Source of the DNA: Clostridia bacterium
GTDB lineage: Bacteria > Bacillota > Clostridia > Christensenellales > Borkfalkiaceae
Assembly: GCA_017501125.1 (NCBI GenBank)
Contig: JAFVXN010000074.1
Location: 1 to 15,655 of the forward strand
Length of the DNA stretch: 15,655 bases
Direction of reading: 5' to 3'
Below are positions 6,643-13,823 of this stretch, one piece after another; the stretch's first letter is position 1, and each line of letters opens with the position of its first letter. A program made the translations under genes and the position numbers. Under the pieces are notes generated by a model, which did no database searches, was not told the origin of the DNA, and saw nothing but the letters and a program-made list of their open reading frames with translations.

Positions 6643-7277
6643 GCGTACATGGCAGGCAAATGCTGCTTAAAGTCGATGACGCCGTCCTCAATCGCCTTGA
6701 TAATGTCGTCCATCGTCACGACGGAATAGACGTCGACGCCGAATTCCTTCTTCGCCGCCTTCACCGCGGAAAGGTCGCTATCTAAGGATTTTTCCATGCG
6801 GTCAACGGAAATAATCATACCCGCGACCTCCACCTTTGCCGCCGCCTCAAGTTTGGGCAAAATCTCTCTAAGCGCCTTGCCCGACGTCATAACGTCTTCG
6901 ATGATGATGACCTTTTCGCCGTCCTCTAACTGTTTGCCGACGAAAAGCCCCCCTTCGCCGTGGTCCTTGACTTCCTTTCTATCGAAGCAATAATTATATT
7001 CCTTTTCGTAGCCGTCGTAGAGGGCGATTGCCGTCGCGACGGAAAGGGGAATCCCCTTATACGCAGGACCTACGAGGGTATCCGCCTCCAAGCCGTTATC
7101 GACGATACAAGACGCGTAGTACTTACCCAGTTTTTGCAATTGCTTGCCCGTCTTATAGTTGCCCGTATTGATAAAATACGGGGCTTTTCTGCCGCTCTTT
7201 AAGGTGAATTCGCCAAAGCGCAATACGCCGTTATCTACCATAAATCTAATGAATTCTTCTTTGTACGTATAAGCCAT
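6615..7277 (-). CDS. pyrE: Orotate phosphoribosyltransferase
   Basis: Joins orotate to PRPP to give OMP, the fifth step of UMP synthesis. The 220 residues contain FTLKSGRKAPYF near the N-terminus and the PRPP-binding loop VIIIEDVMTSGKA (123-135). The start at 7275-7277 follows AGGAGAG that overlaps the pyrD stop; a longer frame upstream merely runs into pyrD. It is last of pyrBCFKDE, 11 nt after pyrD. No terminator is evident behind it. Confidence 0.95.
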   Translation of the reverse strand: MAYTYKEEFIRFMVDNGVLRFGEFTLKSGRKAPYFINTGNYKTGKQLQKLGKYYASCIVDNGLEADTLVGPAYKGIPLSVATAIALYDGYEKEYNYCFDRKEVKDHGEGGLFVGKQLEDGEKVIIIEDVMTSGKALREILPKLEAAAKVEVAGMIISVDRMEKSLDSDLSAVKAAKKEFGVDVYSVVTMDDIIKAIEDGVIDFKQHLPAMYAYRKEYGAK

Positions 7278-7288
7278 CTTTTCTCTCC

Positions 7289-8206
7289 TTATTTTCCGTT
7301 TAATTGCAGCGTGCCCGTAAGGTCGCTGATATTTTGTACGCCGTGCCTGTCGCACCAGTCGTTCAAGCCACGTATAATCTTAGGACAAACCAAGGGGTCG
7401 GTGAAATTCGCCGTGCCCACTTGTACCGCCGTCGCGCCCGCCATCAAGAACTCGATAGCGTCTTCCGCACAGGTGATACCGCCCATACCGACGACGGGAA
7501 TCTTGACCGCCTGCGAGGCTTCGTACACCATACGCACCGCGATGGGCTTTACGCCAGCGCCCGACACGCCGCCCGTGTTGTTGGCGATAATCGGTCTGCG
7601 CCTTTCGATATCAATCGCCATACCCGTGAGCGTGTTGATGAGCGACACGCAATCCGCGCCCCCTCTTTCCGCCGCTTTAGCGTTCGCCGCGATACTCTCG
7701 ACGTTGGGGGAGAGTTTGACCATCAAAGGCGTCTTCTTTAACCCGCTCTTTGCGTATCTCGTCACCTCTTCCACCGTCTCGGGCTTGATACCGAACGCCA
7801 TACCGCCACTCTTGACGTTGGGGCAGGAAATGTTGAGTTCCACCATATCTACCAGCCCGTCTAACTTTTGACAGATGTTCTTATAGTCGTCCAGCGTCTT
7901 GCCTGCTACGTTGGCAATCACCGCCGTGCCCGTGCTTTTCAGCCAAGCGAGGTCGCTACTTATAAAATGCTCCACGCCAGGGTTTTGGAGCCCTACTGCG
8001 TTGAGGATAACGCCCCTGCTCTCCGCGATACGGGGGGTGGGGTTGCCAAAACGAGGCTCTAACGTCAAGCCCTTGGTCGATACGCCACCCAACGTGCCGA
8101 TATCGTACAATTCGTGATATTCTCTACCGAACCCAAAAGTCCCCGACGCCGTAATGACGGGGTTTTTTAAGGTCACGCCACAAAGATTTACCTGTAAATT
8201 CGCCAT
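7289..8206 (-). CDS. pyrD: Dihydroorotate dehydrogenase, class 1B catalytic subunit
   Basis: FMN enzyme oxidising dihydroorotate to orotate, passing electrons through PyrK to NAD+. Features in the 305 residues: ITASGTFGFG (18-27), NAVGLQNPG (69-77), catalytic NISCPN with Cys128 (the class 1 base; class 2 uses Ser), NTGGVSGAGVKPIA and VGMGGI for FMN phosphate. The neighbouring pyrK confirms class 1B. Start at 8204-8206 with AAGGA upstream; an in-frame extension into pyrK has no family support. It follows pyrK by 26 nt. Confidence 0.96.
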   Translation of the reverse strand: MANLQVNLCGVTLKNPVITASGTFGFGREYHELYDIGTLGGVSTKGLTLEPRFGNPTPRIAESRGVILNAVGLQNPGVEHFISSDLAWLKSTGTAVIANVAGKTLDDYKNICQKLDGLVDMVELNISCPNVKSGGMAFGIKPETVEEVTRYAKSGLKKTPLMVKLSPNVESIAANAKAAERGGADCVSLINTLTGMAIDIERRRPIIANNTGGVSGAGVKPIAVRMVYEASQAVKIPVVGMGGITCAEDAIEFLMAGATAVQVGTANFTDPLVCPKIIRGLNDWCDRHGVQNISDLTGTLQLNGK

Positions 8207-8232
8207 AATCTTTTTCCTTAACTGTATCCTTT

Positions 8233-8988
8233 TTACAACACGACCTCGTTTGCGTTGAAGACGGGGCCGTCTTTGCATACGCGCGCGTGCTGACCGTCCG
8301 TCAAATTGCAGACGCACACGAGGCAAGCGCCGATACCGCAGCCCATCCTCTCTTCCAAGGAGACGTAGCAAACCAAGCCTTCCCTTTCCACGAGCGACTT
8401 AAGCGCGCGGAGCATGGGCGTAGGCCCACACGCGAGCACGACGTCGGGACGGTTGCCTTTTTTAAGGTCCGCCTCGAAGGCTCGTACGGCGTTCATCTTT
8501 TCACCAAAACTACCGTCGTCCGTGACGGCAACGAATTTGTCTGCCTTTTCGAATTCTTCCACGCCGCAGACCGCGTCTTTATTCCTATACCCGATATAGG
8601 CGGCAATCTCTTTTTCGCCTTTATATTGCCTAAGCACGGAAATCAAGGGGAACACGCCTACGCCACCGCCGACGAGGGCTACTTTCTTCTCCTCTTTCTC
8701 CACGAAAAAGCCGTTGCCAAGGGGCAGGAGCACGCTCAGAGTCGTACCTGTCTCCACTTTTTGCAATTTTTGGGTGCCTTCGCCCTTTACCTGATAGCAA
8801 AAGGTGACGAGGTTTTTATCCACCTTACAAATGGCGATAGGACGGCGCAAAAGATGCGTTCCGCCCACCAAAATGTCCCCGAATTGCCCACAGCGCACCA
8901 CTGCCTCTTCGCCTAAATCGAAGGTGATGGAGCAGATGCCTTTGGCTATCTCTTTATTCTCTACGACTTTCGCCTGATAATCACGCAT
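8233..8988 (-). CDS. pyrK: Dihydroorotate dehydrogenase electron-transfer subunit (FAD, 2Fe-2S)
   Basis: Partner of PyrD that moves electrons from FMN to NAD+. The 251 residues show an FAD-binding beta-barrel with RRPIAI (48-53), an NAD-binding domain with LVGGGVGVFPL (105-115), and C-terminal 2Fe-2S ligands C217, C222, C225 and C238 in the Cx4Cx2C...C pattern (ERMGCGIGACLVC, then VCKDGPVF). Start 8986-8988 has AGAGGAAAG upstream, abutting the pyrF stop. It lies 11 nt after pyrF. Confidence 0.95.
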   Translation of the reverse strand: MRDYQAKVVENKEIAKGICSITFDLGEEAVVRCGQFGDILVGGTHLLRRPIAICKVDKNLVTFCYQVKGEGTQKLQKVETGTTLSVLLPLGNGFFVEKEEKKVALVGGGVGVFPLISVLRQYKGEKEIAAYIGYRNKDAVCGVEEFEKADKFVAVTDDGSFGEKMNAVRAFEADLKKGNRPDVVLACGPTPMLRALKSLVEREGLVCYVSLEERMGCGIGACLVCVCNLTDGQHARVCKDGPVFNANEVVL

Positions 8989-8999
8989 AATCTTTCCTC

Positions 9000-9908
9000 T
9001 TATTTGCCCATCTTGCCGATAACGGTGGAGAGGTCTTTTTGCATCGCGATGCACGCGTTCCTCGCCGCCTCGTAGTAGGTGCCGCCGTTCTTCTTATACG
9101 CGCACAGCACCCCGCGGGAGTTGTTGACTACGCCGCCCAAGCCGTCCTCTTTGAAACAACTTTTCAGCATCTCTGCGTTGCCACCCTGCGCACCGTAGCC
9201 AGGGATTAAAAAGAAGGTGTGCGGCATCGTCTTTCTCAATCTTGCCGCCTCCGTGGGATGGGTCGCACCGACCACCGCACCCACCGCCGAATAGCCGTAT
9301 TTGCCGATCGTGCTTTCGCCCCATTTTTCCACGAGGTCGCCCATATATTCGTAGACGGGTTTTCCGTTCTCCAACATCAAGTTCTGCAATTCCCCACTCG
9401 AAGGGTTGGAGGTCTTGACGAGGACGAAGATACCCTTGTCGTTCTTCTCGCACTGCTCCACGAAAGGCGCGATACCGTCCGTGCCAAGATAGCCGTTGAC
9501 GGTCACGTAGTCGGAGGGGAAAGGTCGAAACGCCGCGTCGTTGACCGCCGTCTCGCCAAGGAAAGTCTTAGCGTAGCAAGACGCCGTCGAACCGATATCG
9601 TTGCGCTTTGCGTCGGCGATGACGACGAGCCCTTTCTCCGCGCAATATTTCAGCGTCTCTTCGTACGCCTTCATACCCGCCACGCCGTACATTTCGTAAT
9701 AGGCAATCTGCACCTTTACGGAAGGCACGATATCGCGGACGTTATCCACGATTTTTTTGTTGAATTCCACGATGCGTTCCGCCGCACCGTCAAAATCCTT
9801 CACCCCTGCCTTCATCTCGTCGGGCAAATAGTCGAACATAGTGTCCAACCCTACGCAAGTAGGGTTCTGCATCTCGATAATCTTTTCAATCAGTTGATCG
9901 GTAATCAT
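9000..9908 (-). CDS. pyrF: Orotidine 5'-phosphate decarboxylase, long (type 2) form
   Basis: Decarboxylates OMP to UMP, the last step. The 302 residues are longer than the about 230-residue common form and fit the second bacterial subfamily. The catalytic motif is IADAKRNDIGSTA with D99, K101 and D104. A second conserved stretch is FLIPGYGAQGG near the C-terminus. ATG at 9906-9908 follows AGGAG, 11 nt after the pyrC stop. Confidence 0.95.
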   Translation of the reverse strand: MITDQLIEKIIEMQNPTCVGLDTMFDYLPDEMKAGVKDFDGAAERIVEFNKKIVDNVRDIVPSVKVQIAYYEMYGVAGMKAYEETLKYCAEKGLVVIADAKRNDIGSTASCYAKTFLGETAVNDAAFRPFPSDYVTVNGYLGTDGIAPFVEQCEKNDKGIFVLVKTSNPSSGELQNLMLENGKPVYEYMGDLVEKWGESTIGKYGYSAVGAVVGATHPTEAARLRKTMPHTFFLIPGYGAQGGNAEMLKSCFKEDGLGGVVNNSRGVLCAYKKNGGTYYEAARNACIAMQKDLSTVIGKMGK

Positions 9909-9919
9909 AACTTTCTCCT

Positions 9920-11179
9920 TTACGCACGATACTTGATATCACCATCTACGATGGTGCACTTGACCACGCCTTTGAGTTCGTAGCCGTTGAAAGGGGTGTT
10001 CTTGCCCTTGCTGACAAACTTGCTGCTGTCGACCGTCCACGTTTCGTCAATGTTGGCAATCGTGAAATCCGCCGCCTTGCCTACCGCAATTTCGCCGCCG
10101 TCCAGCCCCAAAATCTGCGCGGGGTTATACGACATCTTGTCCGCAATCTCGGGCAGGGTCAACACGCCCGTCTCGTAGAGGTATTTAATCGCGAACCCGA
10201 AAGAGGTCTCGATGCCGCTGATACCGAACGCCGCCAAGTTGTATTCTACGTTCTTATCGTCGGCGTGATGAGGCGCGTGGTCGGTGACGATACAATCGAG
10301 CGTGCCGTCTTTCAACCCCTCGATAATCGCCTGTCTGTCAATCTCCTCTCTAATGGGAGGATTGACCTTGGTGTTGGTGTCGTAGTTGCGGACGATCTCG
10401 TCCGTCACGGAGAAATAATGGGGGCAGGTCTCCGCCGTCACCTTGACGCCTGCTTTTTTCGCGTCGCGAATAATGCGCACGCCACTGTACGTCGATACGT
10501 GGCAGATATGCACGGGCGCGTCGAGGCTCTCCGCCAAGGCGATATCCCTTGCAATCACGCAATCTTCCGCCGCGCGGGGGCTACCTTTTAAGCCTGCAAT
10601 CGTCGCGCTCAATCCCTCGTTGACGACGCCGCCGTCCACGAGGTCTTTATCCTCGCAATGGCACAGACACTTAAGCCCGAATCCCTTTGCGTATTCCATA
10701 GCCAAATACATAAGACGGCTGTTCTTAACGGAGACGCCGTCGTCGGACAAGGCGACCGCACCAGCCTTTTTCATACCGCCGATGCCTGCCATCTCCTCCC
10801 CTTTCTCGCCCTTGGAAATAGCGCCGATGGGATTGACCTTGCAAAGGTTGACTTCCTTTGCCCTTTCTTTGATGTACCCGATAATAATCTTATTGTCCGC
10901 GACGGGGTTGGTGTTGGGCATACAGCACACCTGCGTAAAACCGCCCTTGACCGCCGCCTTGCAACCGCTCTCAATCGTTTCCTTCTTCTCAAAACCAGGT
11001 TCGCGAAGGTGGACGTGCATATCGATAAGCCCAGGGAATACGTGCATGCCCTTGGCGTCGAAAATCTCGTCGTCACCGACGATATTCTCCGCGATCATGG
11101 CGATTTTGCCATCTCTTACGAGCACGTCTTTTTTCACTACGCCGTCTCTTAAGACGAGTTTACCGTTCTTAATAATCAT
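9920..11179 (-). CDS. pyrC: Dihydroorotase, class I
   Basis: Zinc amidohydrolase that closes carbamoyl-aspartate to dihydroorotate. The 419 residues start with a small beta domain, then DMHVHLREPG carrying metal ligands H55 and H57, MPNTNP, SDDG (D145/D146), CHCEDK (H173), HICHVST (H226) and VTDHAPHH (D299). All expected metal and catalytic positions are present, so it is an active enzyme rather than a PyrC-like pseudoenzyme. GGGGAGG lies 8 nt before the ATG; 17 nt separate it from pyrB. Confidence 0.96.
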   Translation of the reverse strand: MIIKNGKLVLRDGVVKKDVLVRDGKIAMIAENIVGDDEIFDAKGMHVFPGLIDMHVHLREPGFEKKETIESGCKAAVKGGFTQVCCMPNTNPVADNKIIIGYIKERAKEVNLCKVNPIGAISKGEKGEEMAGIGGMKKAGAVALSDDGVSVKNSRLMYLAMEYAKGFGLKCLCHCEDKDLVDGGVVNEGLSATIAGLKGSPRAAEDCVIARDIALAESLDAPVHICHVSTYSGVRIIRDAKKAGVKVTAETCPHYFSVTDEIVRNYDTNTKVNPPIREEIDRQAIIEGLKDGTLDCIVTDHAPHHADDKNVEYNLAAFGISGIETSFGFAIKYLYETGVLTLPEIADKMSYNPAQILGLDGGEIAVGKAADFTIANIDETWTVDSSKFVSKGKNTPFNGYELKGVVKCTIVDGDIKYRA

Positions 11180-11196
11180 CTTTTCGACCTCCCCTC

Positions 11197-12126
11197 TTAT
11201 TTGCTGCCGTTCCTGTAATCGTTGAGCAATTTCAACGCCGCCATACGCACCGCTACGCCCGAAAGGACCTGATCCTCAATGCGGCTCCTGTCGTGATCGA
11301 TAAGATCGCTCGTCAGTTCCACGCCGCGGTTGACGGGACCAGGGTGCATGATAATTGCGTTGGGTTTTGCGTAGGAGAGTTCCTTCTCGCCACAGCCGTA
11401 ATACGCCGCGTATTCCCCCAGCGAAGGGAAGTTGCCCGCCTGCTGTCTTTCCAGTTGGATACGCAAGCCCATCACGACGTCCACGCCGTCGAGCGCCTCT
11501 TCGCGCGATTTGCAAAGTTTTGCGCCCAACTGATCTATCCCTTTAGGGATAAGCGTCTCGGGTGCGAACATGCGCACCTCTGCACCCAGTTTTTTAAGCC
11601 CGAACAGGTTGGATTTCGCCACGCGGGAGTGCTTGATGTCGCCGAGAATCGCCACTTTCAACCCTTCGATTTTGCCGAAGTTTTCCTTCATCGTCAGCAT
11701 ATCCAAGAGGGCTTGGGTGGGGTGTTCGTTCATGCCGTCGCCCGCGTTGAGCACGCCTGCCTTGACCGTCTTAGCGAGCAAGTGAGGCGCACCGCCCATC
11801 GGGTGACGAATGATGATAAAGTCGTTCTTTTGTGCGTCCAGCGTCTTGCCCGTATCGACGAGGGTCTCGCCCTTTGCCACGGACGAGGAGCCTGCGGCGA
11901 TGTTAATCGTCGTCGCCCCCATGTACTTTGCCGCGAGTTCAAAACTCGTCCTCGTACGGGTGCTGTTCTCGTAGAACAAAATAGTCGCCGTGCAGCCTTC
12001 AAGATGGGGCAATTTTTTGATGCCCTGTTTCAAAAGCCGCTTCATGTTAGCCGCCGTGTCGAGAATCTCGTAGATCTCTTCGGCAGATGCGTCGATAAGC
12101 CCCAGCAAGTCTTTCTTTTGCAACAT
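11197..12126 (-). CDS. pyrB: Aspartate carbamoyltransferase catalytic chain
   Basis: Makes carbamoyl-aspartate from carbamoyl phosphate and aspartate, the committed step. In 309 residues: carbamoyl-phosphate loop STRTRTSFE (55-63), HPTQ (135-138), MGLRIQLER (219-227) and HPGPVNRGVEL (261-271). No regulatory chain pyrI follows, as usual in Bacillota. It is the first gene of pyrBCFKDE; ribosome site AAGGAG at 12134-12139 sits 7 nt before the ATG and immediately downstream of an attenuator-like terminator. Confidence 0.97.
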   Translation of the reverse strand: MLQKKDLLGLIDASAEEIYEILDTAANMKRLLKQGIKKLPHLEGCTATILFYENSTRTRTSFELAAKYMGATTINIAAGSSSVAKGETLVDTGKTLDAQKNDFIIIRHPMGGAPHLLAKTVKAGVLNAGDGMNEHPTQALLDMLTMKENFGKIEGLKVAILGDIKHSRVAKSNLFGLKKLGAEVRMFAPETLIPKGIDQLGAKLCKSREEALDGVDVVMGLRIQLERQQAGNFPSLGEYAAYYGCGEKELSYAKPNAIIMHPGPVNRGVELTSDLIDHDRSRIEDQVLSGVAVRMAALKLLNDYRNGSK

Positions 12127-12146
12127 ACTACTTCTCCTTATTATTC

Positions 12147-12176
12147 AAAAAGTCTTGGGCACGAATGCCCAAGACT
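12147..12176 (-). terminator. Attenuator terminator in the pyrB leader
   Basis: On the minus strand AGTCTTGGGCA, loop TTCG, TGCCCAAGACT, then TTTT: an 11-bp perfect stem with a stable UUCG tetraloop. It lies between the pyrB promoter (12305-12333) and the pyrB ribosome site (12134-12139), so it can only act on pyr leader transcripts. Confidence 0.9.
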
Positions 12177-12272
12177 ACTCAATGCCCTACTATTGCCACA
12201 CGCGCCACGCGTATAAAAAACACGCGCTAATAGCGCCGAAGGATAAGCGAAATCAGTTGTCGTCTTGTCGGC
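12167..12272 (-). promoter_or_regulatory. Candidate antiterminator pairing in the pyrB leader
   Basis: The leader segment at 12259-12272 (GCC-GA-CAAGAC-G-AC) can pair with the terminator 5' arm at 12167-12178 (GT-A-GTCTTG-GGC): 3+6+2 base pairs, one 2-nt bulge and one mismatch. It would compete with the terminator. The upstream strand lies in the first codons of the leader ORF, so ribosomes there would favour termination. Hand alignment only. Confidence 0.4.
12200..12236 (-). promoter_or_regulatory. Overlapping alternative hairpins and T6 tract in the pyrB leader
   Basis: Three mutually exclusive small stems read on the minus strand: GCGCT-ATT-AGCGC (within 12224-12236, holding the leader-ORF stop), CGCGT-GTTTTTTAT-ACGCG (12208-12226, T6 in its loop), and ACGCG-TGG-CGCGT (12200-12212). 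The T6 run (12215-12220) is a plausible polymerase pause or slippage site sensitive to UTP (inference). Confidence 0.5.
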
Positions 12273-12274
12273 AT
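12227..12274 (-). CDS. Leader ORF of the pyr operon (15 codons)
   Basis: MPTRRQLISLILRRY, stop TAG; a GTG directly before the ATG is in frame and could start it one codon earlier. It begins about 25 nt after the predicted +1, with only a weak AAGAG ribosome-site match. Its stop codon lies in the hairpin GCGCTATTAGCGC, just before a T6 tract and about 50 nt before the attenuator. By position it resembles leader peptides in translation-coupled attenuation; the sequence matches nothing I know. Four arginine codons (AGA, CGA, CGG, CGC) stand out. Real translation is unproven. Confidence 0.4.
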   Translation of the reverse strand: MPTRRQLISLILRRY

Positions 12275-12304
12275 CACGGTACCGCTCTTAAAGATGTCTA
12301 ACAC

Positions 12305-12333
12305 ATTATAACACACTTTTTCCCCTTTGTAAA
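12305..12333 (-). promoter_or_regulatory. Promoter of the pyrBCFKDE operon
   Basis: -35 TTTACA (12328-12333), 17-bp spacer, -10 TATAAT (12305-12310) with an extended -10 TG one base upstream. Predicted +1 at 12298-12299 gives a leader of about 170 nt. No PyrR-binding loop of the Bacillus type was recognised. Confidence 0.85.
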
Positions 12334-12361
12334 GGGTCAAAAGGCAATTTTATAAATTTAT

Positions 12362-13057
12362 TTAATAAATTTTTACAAGCGTGAACGCCGTCTTGTCGCA
12401 CGAGGTCAGGTGATATTCTACCCCGTTCTTCTCCGTTTTGTACGGAAAATACACGCCGCCGTGGATATGCCCGAAGACGACTTTCTCCACCCCTTCCCTC
12501 TCAAAAAGGTCGGTGAAAAGGCTACTCTCCCCTTTTAAGTTAAAGGGTGGATAATGAATGAGCGCCACCACCTTGTCCCCTTCCTCTTTCAGCCTTTTTG
12601 CATGGTCGAAGGCAAGGGAAAAACGCTGTGATTCGCGCAGGTACAATTTCTCGTCCTGCGCCGTATAGTCGGGGCTACCAGGACAAGCCCACCCGCGCGA
12701 GCCAACGAAAACGAAACCACCGATTTTGACCGCGTCCGTCTGCAAAAAATAAAAATTGTCGTCGGGGGCGTTGTCACGAAGTTTGGTTATCCCGTTCCAC
12801 CAATAGTCGTGGTTGCCACGGATAAAAACTTTTTTGCCTGGAAGGGGCGCGAGCGCGCGCAAATCGACGAGGGCGTCCTCCATCTTCATCGCCCAACTGA
12901 TATCGCCAGGGATAAGGACGACGTCCTCCTCTTTGACCCTTTCCAGCCAATCTTTTTTAATCCTGTCGAAATGCCCTTCCCAATGTTTGCCGAACACGTC
13001 CATAGGCTTGTCCGACGTCGAAGAAAGGTGCAGATCCCCTATCGCATAAACGTTCAT
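12362..13057 (-). CDS. Calcineurin-like metallophosphoesterase
   Basis: Predicted cytoplasmic dinuclear-metal phosphoesterase of unknown substrate. The 231 residues carry the full metal-ligand set: GDLHL (D8, H10), PGDISW (D52), RGNHDYWW (N82, H83), HYPP (H168) and FGHIHGG (H197, H199). The WNG-type motif after GNHDYW is typical of a conserved bacterial subfamily. No signal peptide. The ATG at 13055-13057 directly follows a 17-bp palindrome containing the -10, so the local transcript has at most about one leader base. GAGGAG (13075-13080) lies on the far side of the palindrome. No terminator follows before the pyr promoter. Confidence 0.9.
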   Translation of the reverse strand: MNVYAIGDLHLSSTSDKPMDVFGKHWEGHFDRIKKDWLERVKEEDVVLIPGDISWAMKMEDALVDLRALAPLPGKKVFIRGNHDYWWNGITKLRDNAPDDNFYFLQTDAVKIGGFVFVGSRGWACPGSPDYTAQDEKLYLRESQRFSLAFDHAKRLKEEGDKVVALIHYPPFNLKGESSLFTDLFEREGVEKVVFGHIHGGVYFPYKTEKNGVEYHLTSCDKTAFTLVKIY

Positions 13058-13074
13058 ATGGTATATTATACCAT
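13058..13074. repeat. 17-bp palindrome between a GAGGAG box and the phosphoesterase start codon
   Basis: ATGGTATA, one central base, TATACCAT: perfect 8-bp arms. It contains the -10 TATAAT, abuts the ATG on one side and GAGGAG (13075-13080) on the other. As DNA it can be an operator; as RNA in longer transcripts it can fold and bring GAGGAG next to the ATG. Confidence 0.65.
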
Positions 13075-13093
13075 CTCCTCACACAAAAATCAA
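13065..13093 (-). promoter_or_regulatory. Promoter of the phosphoesterase gene, (near-)leaderless
   Basis: -35 TTGATT (13088-13093), 17-bp spacer, -10 TATAAT (13065-13070). Seven bases past the -10 is 13058, one base before the ATG. The promoter fills most of the 42-nt gap after the SLOG gene. Confidence 0.7.
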
Positions 13094-13099
13094 GATTTT

Positions 13100-13735
13100 T
13101 TAATGATTTTCTCTTTCCCTTTCTTCCAACGCTTTCAGCACTTTCTTTATCCCTTCGTCTTTTTTCTTGACGTCTTCCAACGTCACGCCGTTTTCTATCA
13201 AATAATGAAAACGAATTTCCTCGTCCGCGTTTTTCGGTGGCAACAAGATACACTCCAACTGTTTACCCGTCTTTTCTGCGTACTTTTTCGTCTGATACGT
13301 GCCGCCTATTTTTTCACCGTTCCAAACCGCAAGCACTAAATCAGACTTATCCACCATATAACGGTTCCTTTTGTCATAACACCACGGCGTATAACGAGAA
13401 AAAAGCACGGTCACCTCGTCCGCTTGTTGCAGTATAGATTGATAGCGCGCCTTATCCTGAGGTCGCCACATTCTATCTTGATGTGCGCAAGGGACGACAA
13501 TCTCTAACCGAATATGCGGATATTTCTTTTTTAGCCTTATGACAATTTCCGCAAAATCCATATCCGCGCCAATCGCTCCACCACTGACAAAACAGTCGTA
13601 GCCTTCTTCGACGAATTTCTCCACGAAATACGCAAGCCTCATTAAATATCCTTGATGCTCCACCAAATTCTTATCGTAATAATTCCACACAAATCCTTGT
13701 GGACGATGCCCCGTGCAACAACATACCTTTTTCAT
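13100..13735 (-). CDS. YpsA/DUF1273-like SLOG (Rossmann) family protein
   Basis: SLOG-superfamily nucleotide-binding fold of unknown ligand; relatives include B. subtilis YpsA. In 211 residues: TGHRP (8-12), SGGAIGADMDFAE (51-63, the phosphate-binding glycine loop and acidic helix), PCAHQDRMW (82-90), YDKRNRYMVDKSDLVLAVWNG (120-140), and GGTYQTKKYA (144-153). The C-terminal about 30 residues form a highly charged helix. Ribosome site GGGAGG (13741-13746) is 5 nt from the ATG. It is transcribed divergently from the small HTH gene at 13871 across a shared control region, suggesting joint regulation (inference). The biochemical role is not predictable. Confidence 0.85.
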   Translation of the reverse strand: MKKVCCCTGHRPQGFVWNYYDKNLVEHQGYLMRLAYFVEKFVEEGYDCFVSGGAIGADMDFAEIVIRLKKKYPHIRLEIVVPCAHQDRMWRPQDKARYQSILQQADEVTVLFSRYTPWCYDKRNRYMVDKSDLVLAVWNGEKIGGTYQTKKYAEKTGKQLECILLPPKNADEEIRFHYLIENGVTLEDVKKKDEGIKKVLKALEERERENH

Positions 13736-13753
13736 AACAACCTCCCATAAATT

Positions 13754-13782
13754 AGTTTACTACAATCAACAAATAAAGTCAA
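13754..13782 (-). promoter_or_regulatory. Promoter of the SLOG gene
   Basis: -35 TTGACT (13777-13782), 17-bp spacer, -10 TAAACT (13754-13759), +1 near 13747, just before the ribosome site. The -35 lies between inverted copies of CAATCAACA/TGTTGATTG. Confidence 0.7.
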
Positions 13783-13803
13783 TCTGTTGATTGCGGTCAA
13801 CAG
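13763..13803. promoter_or_regulatory. Putative operators: three TGTTGA half-sites in the divergent region
   Basis: CAATCAACA (13763-13771) and TGTTGATTG (13785-13793) form a perfect 9-bp inverted pair 13 bp apart around the SLOG -35. Sharing the central half-site, CTGTTGATTGCGGTCAACAG (13784-13803) is a 7-6-7 inverted repeat covering the expected -35 region of the rightward HTH gene. Binding would affect both promoters; an HTH protein encoded next door is the likely ligand (inference). Confidence 0.6.
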
Positions 13804-13823
13804 AAAATACGGGTCGGTATTTT
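13804..13823. repeat. Second 7-6-7 inverted repeat abutting the operator
   Basis: AAAATACGGGTCGGTATTTT has 7-bp arms and a 6-nt centre, the same geometry as the repeat ending at 13803, with no gap between them. It reaches the first base of the rightward -10. Possibly a second operator of different sequence. Confidence 0.5.

Noticed and set aside
11293..12216. 307-codon open frame on the plus strand opposite pyrB
   Set aside because: It is the mirror of a fully conserved pyrB reading frame; no ribosome site, and its composition (Arg/His-rich, no motif) is what antisense of this codon usage gives.
12317..12338. Terminator after the phosphoesterase gene at CCCTTT-AC-AAAGGG
   Set aside because: The stem has almost no loop and is not followed by a T run on that strand; it overlaps the -35 of the pyr promoter.
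12127..12361. Bacillus-type PyrR-binding site in the pyrB leader
   Set aside because: No match to the conserved PyrR-binding loop was found by reading the leader strand.
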